Assembly (NCBI RefSeq): GCF_004342985.1
Contig: NZ_SMBO01000007.1
Coordinates: forward strand, 1 to 64,000
Length of the DNA: 64,000 bases
From: Novosphingobium sp. PhB57
GTDB lineage: Bacteria > Pseudomonadota > Alphaproteobacteria > Sphingomonadales > Sphingomonadaceae
Direction of reading: 5' to 3'
This document shows, piece after piece, positions 32,599 through 42,283 of this stretch. The position numbers and the translations under genes were made by a program. A model generated the notes under the pieces. That model saw only the letters and a list, made by a program, of their open reading frames with translations, had not been told where the DNA came from and searched no databases. Numbering within the stretch: the stretch's first letter is position 1; each line of letters begins with the position of its first letter.

Positions 32599-34095
32599 TC
32601 AATGCGGCGTCGCGCCGGTCTCGAAGCCGGTCTTGTCATGCAGGGCGAATCGGTCGACGATATCGGCGCTGGCCCGGTTGTAGCCGTCGATCTCCACGCT
32701 GCGGCCTTCCCTGCGAAGGCGGGCGACCACCTTGTCCAGCGCGCCGACGCCCGAGATGTCCCAGAAATGCGCGGCCGAAACGTCGATAAGGACGTGCGAG
32801 GCCTCGCTCTCGGACTGGAACGCGCGGGTGAAGCGCTGGACCGAGGCGAAGAATATCTGCCCGGTGACGCGGTACGTGGCATGCGTGCCATCGGCGGAAA
32901 GCGCCCGCTCCACCGCAAACATGCGCTGCACTTTGCCCGCAAAGAACACGCCCGAAAGCAGGACCCCCGCCAGCACGCCCAGTGACAGGTCGCGCGTGGC
33001 GACGACGACCACGACCGTCACCAGCATGACCGCCGAGGATGTCGGCGGATGGCGGCGCAAGTTGGCGATCGAGGCCCAGCTGAACGTGCCGATCGAGACC
33101 ATTACCATCACCGCGACCAGCGCCGGCATGGGAATGCGGCCGACCCAGGGGCCGAGCACCGCCAGGAGGAACAGCAGGAAGGCGCCGGCCACGAACGTCG
33201 AAAGCCGTCCGCGTCCGCCCGAGCTGACATTGATCACCGACTGGCCGATCATGGCGCAGCCGCCCATGCCGCCGAACAGGGCGGCCACGATATTGGCGCT
33301 TCCCTGGCCCGCGCATTCGCGGCGCTTGTCGCTGTCGGTATCGGTCATGTCGTCGACGATCTGCGAGGTCAGCAGCGATTCCAGCAGGCCGACGGCGGCC
33401 ATCGTCAGCGAATAGGGCAGGATGATGCGCAAGGTGTCCAGCGTCAGCGGAACCTGCGGCAGCGCGAAGCTCGGCAGGCCCTCGGGCAGGCGGCCCATGT
33501 CGCCCACCGTGTGCACGGGCAGGCCCATGGCGATGCCGATGGCCGAAAGCACCAGGATCGCCACCAGCGGCGACGGCACGGCCCGGGTCAGGCGCGGGAA
33601 CAGGTAGATGATCGCCAACCCGCCCAGGACCATGGCGTAAGTTTCCCAGCCCACATGGGTCAGCTGGGGCAGCTGCGCCATGAAGATCAGGATCGCCAGC
33701 GCGTTGACGAAGCCGGTAATTACCGAGCGCGAGACGAACTGCATCACCAGGTCGAGCCGCAACAGGCCCGCGACGATCTGGAACAGGCCCATGAGGATCG
33801 TTGCCGCGAAGAGATATTCGAGGCCGTGATCGCGCACCAGCGGGCCGATGAGCACGGCCACCGCGGCCGTCGCGGCCGAGATCATTGCCGGGCGGCCGCC
33901 GGTGATGGAGATCACGATGGCGATCGCCACCGAGGCATAGAGGCCGACGCGCGGGTCGACCCCGGCGATGATGGAGAAGCCGATGGCCTCGGGAATGAGC
34001 GCGAGGGCGACGACGATCCCCGCAAGCACGTCGCGGCGCGCCGTCGGGGCGTCGCTGAACCACTGCCGCCGATAGCGGGTGAGAGCATTGGACAT
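32599..34095 (-). CDS. SulP-family anion transporter with STAS domain
   Basis: A 498-residue inner-membrane transporter. An N-terminal transmembrane domain of 12-14 segments (about 20-385) includes AGIVVALALIPEAIGFSIIAG and MTDTDSDKRRECAGQGSAN, followed by the C-terminal cytosolic STAS domain (about 405-490, HVLIDVSAAHFWDISGVGALD). SulP proteins exchange or symport sulfate, bicarbonate or other anions. The ECAGQG block is common in the bacterial SulP branch that includes bicarbonate carriers, so sulfate is not assured. ATG at 34095 gives the standard N-terminus; the ATG at 34155 adds a basic stretch with no ribosome site. The ligand remains open. Confidence 0.9.
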   Translation of the reverse strand: MSNALTRYRRQWFSDAPTARRDVLAGIVVALALIPEAIGFSIIAGVDPRVGLYASVAIAIVISITGGRPAMISAATAAVAVLIGPLVRDHGLEYLFAATILMGLFQIVAGLLRLDLVMQFVSRSVITGFVNALAILIFMAQLPQLTHVGWETYAMVLGGLAIIYLFPRLTRAVPSPLVAILVLSAIGIAMGLPVHTVGDMGRLPEGLPSFALPQVPLTLDTLRIILPYSLTMAAVGLLESLLTSQIVDDMTDTDSDKRRECAGQGSANIVAALFGGMGGCAMIGQSVINVSSGGRGRLSTFVAGAFLLFLLAVLGPWVGRIPMPALVAVMVMVSIGTFSWASIANLRRHPPTSSAVMLVTVVVVVATRDLSLGVLAGVLLSGVFFAGKVQRMFAVERALSADGTHATYRVTGQIFFASVQRFTRAFQSESEASHVLIDVSAAHFWDISGVGALDKVVARLRREGRSVEIDGYNRASADIVDRFALHDKTGFETGATPH

Positions 34096-34370
34096 GGAAA
34101 AAGTCCGCAATTGCGCATGACGCCGGCAGTGCCGGTGCTGAATGAAGGAAGTCATGCGAGATTGTCCGGCGGATCGGCGGCCGGAATAGCCACCCGGATT
34201 CTCACCGGGCTCCTTGCGAATGGCGGCCCCTTACACGACCTTGCCAGCCGGTTTCAACCCTTGCACCTGCCAGTTCCTGCGCACGGCCAGCGCCCCGCCC
34301 GCCAGCCGCCCGCCAGTCCCGATAGCGAAACTGTCTGTCGCCGGGGCGGCGATCGGTGGTAGACGGGGGC

Positions 34371-35189
34371 ATGGCGCCGCCACCGACCCTTTCCCTGGAC
34401 ATGCGCAGCTACGGCCCGGACAGCACGACCGATCGGCACGGCTTCGCGCAGATCGTGCTGCCGCTGGAAGGCGCGCTGTCGATGGAGATCGGTACGCGCG
34501 GCGCGGCGATCCTGCGCGGGGACATGGCCTTCGTCGAAAGCGACACGCTCCACGACCAGGTGAGCGCGGTGCCGAACCGTTCGTTCATTCTCGACCTCGA
34601 CCCCGAGGCGCTGGCCCCGCGCCTGCGCGAGGAGCTGATCCGGCGCCCCTACACCGCGCTCTCGCCTGCCGCGGGCAAGCTGGTGGACTTCATGGCGCTG
34701 ATGGCCGCGCAGCAGGATGCCTCGGCGGAAACGACACAGGCCATGGTGGATCGCTGGGCACCGCTGTTCCTCGATACGCTGGCAGGCGGCATGCCGCGCT
34801 CTCGCCTGCGGCTGGCCGCCCTGCTCGCGGCCCTGGAGGCCGAGCCGGGCCGGGACTGGACGGCCGCGGCGATGGGCCGCCATGCCGGTGTCGGCGTCAG
34901 CCGCCTTCACGAGCTGTTCCGCCAGGAACTGGACACCACGCCGCGCGCCTGGCTTTCCGACTTGCGCCTGAAGCGGGTGCGCGAGGCGCTGGCCGCGGGG
35001 CATCGCTCCATCGCCGAACTGGCCTATCGCTTCGGCTATTCCGACCAGAGCGCCTTGACGCGCGCCCTGCGCAAGGCCACGGGGCTGCCGCCGGCGGCCT
35101 ATCGCCGCCAGATGCAGGATGCGATCGCGGAGAGCCCGCCAGAGACGCAGGGCGAGACCGGGCCGGAGCCTCGGTCAAAACCGGCGTAG
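34371..35189 (+). CDS. AraC-family transcriptional regulator
   Basis: A 272-residue activator-type protein: an N-terminal cupin-like sensor domain (about 10-150) and a C-terminal AraC double helix-turn-helix (about 160-255). The latter contains GVSRLHELFRQELDTTPRAW and FGYSDQSALTRALRKATGLPPAAYR. It lies 62 bases before an EamA-family exporter gene on the same strand, which it probably controls. ATG at 34371 is used; a GTG 15 bases upstream is possible. The effector is unknown. Confidence 0.9.
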   Translation: MAPPPTLSLDMRSYGPDSTTDRHGFAQIVLPLEGALSMEIGTRGAAILRGDMAFVESDTLHDQVSAVPNRSFILDLDPEALAPRLREELIRRPYTALSPAAGKLVDFMALMAAQQDASAETTQAMVDRWAPLFLDTLAGGMPRSRLRLAALLAALEAEPGRDWTAAAMGRHAGVGVSRLHELFRQELDTTPRAWLSDLRLKRVREALAAGHRSIAELAYRFGYSDQSALTRALRKATGLPPAAYRRQMQDAIAESPPETQGETGPEPRSKPA

Positions 35190-35251
35190 ACGGGGACAAG
35201 ACCCCCGCGGGCAACCGTTGCAACCTGCCGCCTTTCTGGACGGAGTCAGCA

Positions 35252-36196
35252 GTGTCGGACGCGCGGAACACGATTGTCGGAGTAGGGTTCGGCGCAGCGG
35301 CCGGCGCGGTCTGGGGGCTGGTCTTCCTCGCGCCGGAACTGGCGGGAGACTTCGGCCCGCTCTACCTCGCCGCCGGGCGCTATCTTGCCTATGGCCTGAT
35401 CGCGGCGGCGCTGCTGGTGCCCAGGTGGCCGATGCTGGTGCGTCATCTCGGCCGTACCGAGTGGATCGCGCTGGCCTGGCTCAGCCTGCTGGGCAACACG
35501 CTCTACTACATCCTGCTGTCGAGCGCGGTACAGATGGCGGGGATCGCGGTGACGTCGCTCATCATCGGCTTCATCCCGGTCGTCGTCACCATCGTCGGCA
35601 GCCGCGATGCCAGCGCGCCTTCGCTGGCGCGGCTGGCGCCCTCGCTGCTGCTCGGCATCGGCGCGATCGGCTGCATCGGCTGGCAGACCCTGGCGAGCAG
35701 CCATGCCCAGGCCGGTATCATGCCGCTGATCGGGCTGCTTTGCGCGGTGGGCGCGCTGGCGTCCTGGGCGACGTTCGCCATCATCAACAGCCGCTGGCTG
35801 GTGCGGCTGGAGCATGTCTCCGCCCACGACTGGAGTCTGCTGCTGGGCATCGTCACCGGACTGCAGGCAGTGGTGCTGGTGCCGCTCGCGCTCCTGCTCG
35901 AACCGGCCGCGCACGATGCGGCGGCATGGTACCGGTTCCTGGCGGTGTCCGGCGCGGTCGCGCTGTTCGCCTCGGTCGTGGGCAATGCCTTGTGGAACAC
36001 CATGAGCCGCCTGCTGCCGCTGACCATGGTCGGCCAGATGATCCTGTTCGAGACCGCTTTCGCCTTGCTCTACGCCTTCCTCTGGGAAGCCCGGCTGCCG
36101 ACCGTTCCCGAAATGCTGGCCATCGCCTGCATGGGCGCAAGCGTCGTCTCCTGCCTGACCGCGCACGGCCCGAGACGCGCCGCCGCGGTCGCTTAG
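35252..36196 (+). CDS. EamA/DMT-family drug or metabolite transporter
   Basis: A 314-residue inner-membrane protein with ten predicted helices in two EamA repeats (about 7-140 and 155-300). Examples are FGPLYLAAGRYLAYGLIAAALL and NTLYYILLSSAVQMAGIAVTSLI. Such proteins usually export amino acids or small metabolites. The GTG start at 35252 is supported by CGGAG 6 bases upstream and by the family-like VSDARNTIVGVGFG beginning. It is downstream of an AraC regulator and convergent with the RND outer-membrane gene, with only 9 bases between stops. Confidence 0.9.
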   Translation: MSDARNTIVGVGFGAAAGAVWGLVFLAPELAGDFGPLYLAAGRYLAYGLIAAALLVPRWPMLVRHLGRTEWIALAWLSLLGNTLYYILLSSAVQMAGIAVTSLIIGFIPVVVTIVGSRDASAPSLARLAPSLLLGIGAIGCIGWQTLASSHAQAGIMPLIGLLCAVGALASWATFAIINSRWLVRLEHVSAHDWSLLLGIVTGLQAVVLVPLALLLEPAAHDAAAWYRFLAVSGAVALFASVVGNALWNTMSRLLPLTMVGQMILFETAFALLYAFLWEARLPTVPEMLAIACMGASVVSCLTAHGPRRAAAVA

Positions 36197-36205
36197 GGTC
36201 GGGCC

Positions 36206-37612
36206 CTAGGTGGCAGCGCTCACCGGCCCTGCCAGCGTATCGTCCGCGCCCACCGCGCTGTAGACGGTGATCCGGTTGGTGAGGTCCGCCAGGATCGTCG
36301 CGATCCGGGTCTGGCGATAGGCGTAGAGCGACCGCTGGGCGACCAGCGCATCGAGATAAGTATCCGTCCCCGCCCGGTACTGCGCGTCTGCCAGGCGGTA
36401 GCTCCTCTCCGCCGCCGTCACCAGCCGGTCCTGCGCGGCGCGCTGCTCGGTGATGGTGCCGCGCCGGGCGAGCGCGTCGGCGACATCCTTGAAGGCGGAC
36501 TGCACCGCCGCGCGATACGTGGCGAGGTAATATTCGCGCTGCGCCTTGGCATATTCGAGGTTGCCCTTGTTGGTGCCGCCCAGGATCGGCAGGCTCGCGC
36601 TTGCCGTGCCGCTGGCGCCGAGCGCGCCGCCGGTGAAGAGATCCCCCAGCGCCGTGCTGGCCAGGCCGAGCGCGGAAGTCAGCGAGATCGTCGGGAAGAA
36701 CGCCGCGCGGGCCGCCCCGATCTGCGCATAGGCCCCCTTCAGCTGATGCTCGGCTTCCACCACGTCCGGGCGGCGCAGCAGGACTTCGGAGGAAAGGCCG
36801 GCAGGAACCTGGCCGATGCGCGCGTCCAGTTCGGCCAGCGAGGCGGGCAGCAGAGCATCCTCCACCGACCCGCCCACCAACAGCTCCAGCGCATTGCGGT
36901 CCTGCGCCACCAGCGTCGTCTGCGAAGCGACGTCGGAGTTGGCCTGCTCCAGCACCGTCTGCGCCGAGGCCAGGTCTCCGGCCGCCGCAAGCCCCGATTT
37001 CAGCAGGCTCTGCGTCAGGTCCACCGAGCGCTGGCCGCTGGCGCGCGTCTCCTGAGCCAAGGTCAGCAGATCGCGGTCGGAGGCGAGCGTGACATAGGCC
37101 GTCGCCACATTGGCCACGAGCGTCAGCCTGGCGGAGCGATAGCCGGACTCGGTCGAGAGATAGGTCTCCAGCGCTTCGCGGCTCTGGTTCTTGAGGCGCC
37201 CGAACAAGTCGAGTTCGAAGGCGCTGAAGCCGGCATTGGCACTGTAGGTCTGGGTATCGCCCTGCGAGGACCGGAGCCCGCGCGTGCCGGTCGCGCTGGC
37301 CGTGCCGGCCAGGGTCGGCAACTGGTACGACCGCTCGACATGGTACTGCGCCCGCGCCGAAGCGACATTGGCCAGGCTGGCCTGGAGGTTCTGGTTGTTC
37401 GCAAGCGCCCGCTCGATCACCGATTGCAGGCGCGGATCGGCAAGGAGCGTGCGCCAGGGCATGCCCGCCTCGCCCGCTTCGGCAGGGGCATAGGCCGCGC
37501 CTTGCGGCCACTGCGCAGGCGCGGCCGCTTCGGGCTGGACGTACTTGGGCGCCATGTTGCAGCCGGCAAGGGCCGTGGCGGCGACAAGGAGCGGTATCAG
37601 GGTGCGACGCAT
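36206..37612 (-). CDS. RND efflux outer-membrane lipoprotein (NodT/OprM family)
   Basis: A 468-residue TolC-like factor. The lipobox is ATALAGCNMAPKY (Cys18). Two repeated OEP domains follow, with LLADPRLQSVIERALANNQNLQ, ELDLFGRL, LLRRPDVVEAEHQLKGAYAQIG and ADAQYRAGTDTYLDALVAQRSLY. It forms the outer-membrane exit duct for the pump encoded just upstream. ATG at 37612 has GAGG upstream. Two strong hairpins lie between the pump stop and this start, suggesting the duct can be expressed at a different level from the pump. Confidence 0.94.
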   Translation of the reverse strand: MRRTLIPLLVAATALAGCNMAPKYVQPEAAAPAQWPQGAAYAPAEAGEAGMPWRTLLADPRLQSVIERALANNQNLQASLANVASARAQYHVERSYQLPTLAGTASATGTRGLRSSQGDTQTYSANAGFSAFELDLFGRLKNQSREALETYLSTESGYRSARLTLVANVATAYVTLASDRDLLTLAQETRASGQRSVDLTQSLLKSGLAAAGDLASAQTVLEQANSDVASQTTLVAQDRNALELLVGGSVEDALLPASLAELDARIGQVPAGLSSEVLLRRPDVVEAEHQLKGAYAQIGAARAAFFPTISLTSALGLASTALGDLFTGGALGASGTASASLPILGGTNKGNLEYAKAQREYYLATYRAAVQSAFKDVADALARRGTITEQRAAQDRLVTAAERSYRLADAQYRAGTDTYLDALVAQRSLYAYRQTRIATILADLTNRITVYSAVGADDTLAGPVSAAT

Positions 37613-37634
37613 CGACTGGTTCCTCGATGAAGGT

Positions 37635-37666
37635 GCCCGGAGCCCCGACCTGATGGGGCTCCGGGC
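37635..37666 (-). terminator. Hairpin 1 between RND pump and outer-membrane factor genes
   Basis: GCCCGGAGCCCC (37635-37646) pairs perfectly with GGGGCTCCGGGC (37655-37666), 8-base loop, in the 113-base gap between the pump stop and the outer-membrane gene. It could partly terminate or stabilise the upstream message. Confidence 0.6.
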
Positions 37667-37668
37667 TT

Positions 37669-37705
37669 CACCGGCGCGGGAGGGTGCGACTGTTCCGCGC
37701 CGGTG
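37669..37705 (-). terminator. Hairpin 2 between RND pump and outer-membrane factor genes
   Basis: CACCGGCGCGG (37669-37679) pairs with CCGCGCCGGTG (37695-37705) over a 15-base loop, next to hairpin 1. Two adjacent perfect stems in one short gap are uncommon inside an operon. Confidence 0.55.
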
Positions 37706-37725
37706 AATGGGGAGAGAGGGGAGGC

Positions 37726-40700
37726 TCAGGCCTCTCCTTCGGATGGGGTGCCCAGGACTTCGGCATGCGATGCAGGCCGCAGGTCCCGGGCAGCGTCGTC
37801 CTTGCCGCCTCGGTGGAAGAGCTTGGCAACGACGACGAAGAACATCGGCACGTAGAAGATCGCCAGCGCCGTCGCGGTCAGCATGCCGCCCAGCACGGCA
37901 GTGCCGATGGCGATGCGGCCTTGCGCGCCTGCCCCGCTGGCGATGGCGAGCGGGACGACGCCGGCCATGAAGGCGATGGAGGTCATCATGATCGGTCGCA
38001 GGCGCACGCGGGCCGCTTCCAGCGCGGCGTGGAGCATGTCCTTGCCGTCGCGCCAGGACATTTCCGCGAACTCGACGATCAGGATCGCGTTCTTGGCGGC
38101 AAGGCCGATGGTGGTGAGCAGGCCGACCTGGAAGTAGATGTCGTTCTCCAGCCCGCGCGCGGCCACCGCGATCACCGCACCGATCACGCCGAGCGGGATC
38201 ACCAGCAGCACCGCCAGCGGCACCGACCAGCTTTCGTAAAGCGCGGCAAGGCACAGGAACACCACCGCGATCGACAGGGCATAGAGGTAGACCGCCTGCC
38301 CGCTCGACTGGTTCTGCTGGTAGGACAGGTCGCTCCAGGCATAGCTCGTGCCCGGCGCGATCTTCTGCTGCAGCGCGACCATCTCCTTCATCGCATCGCC
38401 CGAGCTGTAGCCCGACCCGGCATCGCCCTGGATCGTGTAGGACGAGCGGCCATTGAAGCGAGAGAGGCTGTTCGGTCCGGTTTCCCAACCCATCGTCGTG
38501 AAGGCGGAGAACGGCACCATCTTGCTCGTGCCGTCGCCATTGGTGCCCGATGTCGAGCGGACGAACCACTTGTCGAGGTCGCTCGGCAGCATGCGCGCGG
38601 TAGCCTCGCCCTGGACGTAGACTTTCTTCACGCGGCCACGGTCGATGAAGTCGTTGACGTATGTGCCGCCCCAGGCCGTGCTCAGGGTGTCAGTGGCATT
38701 GTCCACCGAAAGGCCGAGGACGGAGAGCTTGGCGTCATCGTAGTGGATGTCGAACTGCGGCGTATCCGGCAGGGTGGAGGCGCGGACTTGCGAGAGCTTG
38801 GGATCCTGGTTGGCCGCCGCGATCAGCTTGTCGCGCAGGGCGACGAACTTGGCTCGGTCCATGTTGGTGGAATTGAGCAACTGGAACGAGAACCCGTTCG
38901 ATTGGCCCAGCCCCTGGATCGAAGGCGGCGTCATCACGAAGACCTGCGCATCGCGGATCTTGCCCAGCTTGGCCATGATCCGTCCGCTGATCGCCGCGGC
39001 GCTCTTGCTGGAATCCTTGCGCTCGTCGAACGGCGCAAGGCTGGCAAAGCCCATGCCCGCGTTCTGGCCCGCTCCGTTGAAGCTGAAGCCGCCGATGGTG
39101 AAGCGCAGCGGCACGTTGTCGCCTTCGGAGGCGAAGGCCGCCTCGATCTGTTCGCGCACCTTGTCGGTCCGCTCGGAGGTCGCGCCGGCGGGAAGCTGGT
39201 AGACGACCATGACCTGGCCCTGATCCTCGGTCGGAAGAAAGCCGGTGGGCAGGCGTGTGAAGACCACCACGAGCGCGACGATCACCAGTCCGTAGACCAC
39301 CAGCCACACGCGGCGGCGGGCGATCAGCTTCTCGGTCGTGTCGACATAGCGGCCGGTCATGCGGTCGAACCAGCGATTGAAGCCGCCGAACCAGCCGTCG
39401 ATCCGCTTCTGGCCCCGTTGCACCGCGCCGCGCAGGCCCGTGGCGGGTACCTGCGCGTGATCTTCATGTTCGCGCGGTTTCAGCAAAGTGGAGCAGAGCG
39501 CGGGCGAGAGGATCAGCGCGGTCAGCACCGAAAGCGCCATGGCCGAGACGATGGTGACCGAGAACTGGCGATAGATCACACCCGTCGAGCCGCCGAAGAA
39601 CGCCATCGGCAACAGCACCGCCGAAAGCACCAGCGCGATGCCGACCAGCGCGGAGCCGATCTCCTCCATCGAGCGGACAGTGGCGCGATAGGGGCTGAGG
39701 CCGTCCTCGTGCATCAGGCGCTCGACATTCTCGACTACGACGATGGCGTCGTCGACGAGGAGGCCGATGGCCAGCACCATGGCGAACAGGGTCAGCGTGT
39801 TGATCGAATAGCCCAGCACCGCCAGGATGCCGAAGGTGCCCATGAGCACGACCGGCACGGCAATGGCCGGCACCAGCGTGGCGCGCCAGCTCTGGAGGAA
39901 GGCGTACATCACCAGGACGACGAGCACGATGGCGATCACCAGCGTCTCGATCACTTCCTTGATCGAAAGCTTCACGAAGTCGCTGGTGTCGCGGGCGTAG
40001 GCGATCTTGTAGCCGCTAGGCAGGCCCTGCGCGAGTTCGTCGACACGCGCCTTCACCGCGGCCACGGTCTTGAGCGCGTCCGCGCCGGAGGCCAGTTCGA
40101 TGCCGATGCCCGAAGCCGGATGGCCGTTGAGGCGGGCCGAAGTCGAATAGCTCTCCTGTCCCAGCTCCACCCGCGCCACATCGGAAAGGCGCACGACGGA
40201 GCCGTCCGTCAGCGTCTTCACCACGATGTCGCGGAACTGCTCGGGCGTCTGCAGGCGCGACTTCGCCTTGACGACGGCGTTCAGCATCTGCCCCTTGGCC
40301 AGCGGCTCGGCGCCGAGCTGGCCGGCGGAAAGGTCCACGTTCTGCGACGAGATCGCGCTGGTGACGTCCGAGGGGATCAATTGCCGCGCCGCCAGCCTGG
40401 CCGGGTCGAGCCAGATGCGCATGGCATATTGCGCGCCGAACACGCGCACCCCGCCCACGCCGTTGACGCGGGCGAGATCGTCCTGGAAATTCGAGACGAG
40501 ATAGTCGGCCACGTCGCTGTCAGTGGTCTTGTCGCTCTCGTCGTAGAGGCCGACCACCAGCAGCATGTCCGACCCCGACTTGGTGACGGTGAGGCCCTGC
40601 TGCTGGACCTGGGTGGGCAGGCGCGAATTGGCCTGCTGCACCTTGTTCTGCACCTGCACTTGCGCCACGTCCGGGTCGGTGCCCTTGGCGAAAGTCGCGG

Positions 40701-40977
40701 TGACGGAAGCGGAGCCGGAACTGTCCGAACTCGACGAGAAGTAGAGCAGGTTGTCGATGCCGGTCAGCTGCTGTTCGATCACCTGGGTGACCGAATTCTC
40801 CAGCGTCTGCGCCGAAGCGCCCGGATAAGTGGCGCTGACGGTGACGGAGGGCGGCGCGACATCGGGATATTGCGCGACGGGAAGGCTCATGATGCCGGCG
40901 ACGCCGGCCATCATGACGATGATGGCGATGACCCAGGCGAAGATCGGCCGGTCGACGAAATAGCGGCTGAGGTTCAT
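37726..40977 (-). CDS. RND multidrug efflux pump, HAE1/AcrB type
   Basis: A 1083-residue inner-membrane proton/drug antiporter. It begins MNLSRYFVDRPIFAWVIAII as AcrB-type pumps do. The proton-relay aspartates are in GLLVDDAIVVVEN (D409, D410, matching D407/D408 of AcrB). The duplicated layout is present: 12 membrane helices and two large periplasmic loops with GADALKTVAAVKARV and PPSIQGLGQSNGFSF. AcrB homologues of about 1050 residues expel hydrophobic drugs, dyes and solvents. It is flanked by its adaptor upstream (4-base gap) and outer-membrane factor downstream. Confidence 0.96.
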   Translation of the reverse strand: MNLSRYFVDRPIFAWVIAIIVMMAGVAGIMSLPVAQYPDVAPPSVTVSATYPGASAQTLENSVTQVIEQQLTGIDNLLYFSSSSDSSGSASVTATFAKGTDPDVAQVQVQNKVQQANSRLPTQVQQQGLTVTKSGSDMLLVVGLYDESDKTTDSDVADYLVSNFQDDLARVNGVGGVRVFGAQYAMRIWLDPARLAARQLIPSDVTSAISSQNVDLSAGQLGAEPLAKGQMLNAVVKAKSRLQTPEQFRDIVVKTLTDGSVVRLSDVARVELGQESYSTSARLNGHPASGIGIELASGADALKTVAAVKARVDELAQGLPSGYKIAYARDTSDFVKLSIKEVIETLVIAIVLVVLVMYAFLQSWRATLVPAIAVPVVLMGTFGILAVLGYSINTLTLFAMVLAIGLLVDDAIVVVENVERLMHEDGLSPYRATVRSMEEIGSALVGIALVLSAVLLPMAFFGGSTGVIYRQFSVTIVSAMALSVLTALILSPALCSTLLKPREHEDHAQVPATGLRGAVQRGQKRIDGWFGGFNRWFDRMTGRYVDTTEKLIARRRVWLVVYGLVIVALVVVFTRLPTGFLPTEDQGQVMVVYQLPAGATSERTDKVREQIEAAFASEGDNVPLRFTIGGFSFNGAGQNAGMGFASLAPFDERKDSSKSAAAISGRIMAKLGKIRDAQVFVMTPPSIQGLGQSNGFSFQLLNSTNMDRAKFVALRDKLIAAANQDPKLSQVRASTLPDTPQFDIHYDDAKLSVLGLSVDNATDTLSTAWGGTYVNDFIDRGRVKKVYVQGEATARMLPSDLDKWFVRSTSGTNGDGTSKMVPFSAFTTMGWETGPNSLSRFNGRSSYTIQGDAGSGYSSGDAMKEMVALQQKIAPGTSYAWSDLSYQQNQSSGQAVYLYALSIAVVFLCLAALYESWSVPLAVLLVIPLGVIGAVIAVAARGLENDIYFQVGLLTTIGLAAKNAILIVEFAEMSWRDGKDMLHAALEAARVRLRPIMMTSIAFMAGVVPLAIASGAGAQGRIAIGTAVLGGMLTATALAIFYVPMFFVVVAKLFHRGGKDDAARDLRPASHAEVLGTPSEGEA

Positions 40978-40981
40978 CGGA

Positions 40982-42130
40982 TCAGTCGCCCAGCTTCACG
41001 GTGACGGCCTTGACCTTGGCCCCGGCGCGGGCCTTGTCGGTGCCCTCCACGATCAGGCGGTCGCCCGCCTTCAGCCCGCTGGCGATCAGCCACTTGTCGC
41101 CGATCGCCTGGCCCGTCACGACCTTGCGCTGCTCCACTTTGCCCGAGGCATCGACGACGAGCGCCGTGCCGTTGCCCTTGGCATCGCGCGAAATGCCCTG
41201 CTGCGGCGCGAGCACTCCGTTCTGCACCACGCCCTGCGGCGCGGCGACGTTCACGAACATTCCGGGCAGCAGCAGGCCGTCCGGGTTGGGGAAGCGGGCG
41301 CGCAGGGTCACCGTTCCGGCCTGGGGATCGACATTGACCTCGCTGAACTCGATGGTCCCCTCACCCGGGTATTTCGTGCCGTCCTCCAGCGTCAGCGAGA
41401 CTTTCGCGCTGGCCGGCATCATGCTGCCCTTGGCGAGCGCGCTGCGCAGGCGCAGCAGGTCGGCCGAGGACTGGGTGATATCCACGAAGATCGGATCGAG
41501 CTGCTGGATCGTCGCCATCGCGTCGGTCTGGCTGGCCGTGACGAGCGCGCCCTTGGTTACCGAGGAGCGCCCGATGCGCCCCGTGATCGGGGCCAGCACG
41601 CGGGTGAATTCCAGGTTCACCGCGGCGCTGCGGCTCGTAGCCTGGTACTGGTGCACGGCGGCCTGCGCGGCGCGGGCGGCGGCGATCGTCTCGTCCCGGT
41701 CCTGTCCGCTCACCGCCTCGCTGTCTCCGAGCGTGCGATAGCGCTTCGCCTTGGCCTCGGCGCTGTAGAGCGTGGCCTGCGCGTTCTCCAGCTGCGCGCG
41801 CGAGGTATCCAGCGACGCGCGATAGAGCCGCGAATCGATCTGGTAGAGCGGCTGTCCGGCGTGGACCAGCGAGCCCTCCTCGAACAGGCGCGACTGGATC
41901 ACCCCGTCCACTTGCGGGCGCACTTCCGCCACCGTCGTCGCAGCGGTGCGGCCCGACAGCGTGGTGGAGACCGTCACCGGCTCGGCCCGCAGCGTCACCA
42001 CGCCCACTTCGACGTCCTGCTGCGGCATGGCCTGCTGCTGGCCGCACCCGCCAAGGCTCAGCGTCGCCAGCGAAAGCGCGGCCATGGATAGCATCGGGGC
42101 CATGGCGAAATGTTTGAACGAAGGGCGCAA
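40982..42130 (-). CDS. RND periplasmic adaptor lipoprotein (membrane fusion protein)
   Basis: A 382-residue lipoprotein linking pump to duct. The lipobox is TLSLGGC (Cys29). Then VSTTLSGRTAATTVAEVRPQV and GVIQSRLFEEGSLVHAGQPLYQID show the biotinyl-lipoyl hairpin of this family. FTRVLAPITGRIGRS and LLLPGMFVNV follow. A TTG start at 42130 is chosen because AGGAG lies 8 bases upstream and it supplies the basic MRPSFKH head of the signal. An ATG at 42103 gives a shorter head with no ribosome site. First gene of the efflux operon, divergent from its likely two-component regulators. Confidence 0.93.
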   Translation of the reverse strand: MRPSFKHFAMAPMLSMAALSLATLSLGGCGQQQAMPQQDVEVGVVTLRAEPVTVSTTLSGRTAATTVAEVRPQVDGVIQSRLFEEGSLVHAGQPLYQIDSRLYRASLDTSRAQLENAQATLYSAEAKAKRYRTLGDSEAVSGQDRDETIAAARAAQAAVHQYQATSRSAAVNLEFTRVLAPITGRIGRSSVTKGALVTASQTDAMATIQQLDPIFVDITQSSADLLRLRSALAKGSMMPASAKVSLTLEDGTKYPGEGTIEFSEVNVDPQAGTVTLRARFPNPDGLLLPGMFVNVAAPQGVVQNGVLAPQQGISRDAKGNGTALVVDASGKVEQRKVVTGQAIGDKWLIASGLKAGDRLIVEGTDKARAGAKVKAVTVKLGD

Positions 42131-42283
42131 GCGGGGGGCTCCTGTGCACGTTTGCAGCTTTGGTCCTGCAATTGTGCGCCGCAGCACGGAACGGCAATCA
42201 ACAGCGCGTATCGTCAAGTTGCTAGCGGTAGCCTATTGTTTCATCGTGTATCACCAGGGCAGACTTCACCGGGCAGCGCGTTT

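Noticed and set aside
37684..41004. 1106-codon plus-strand frame opposite the RND pump
   Set aside because: His/Asp/Arg-rich mirror of a transmembrane protein gene.
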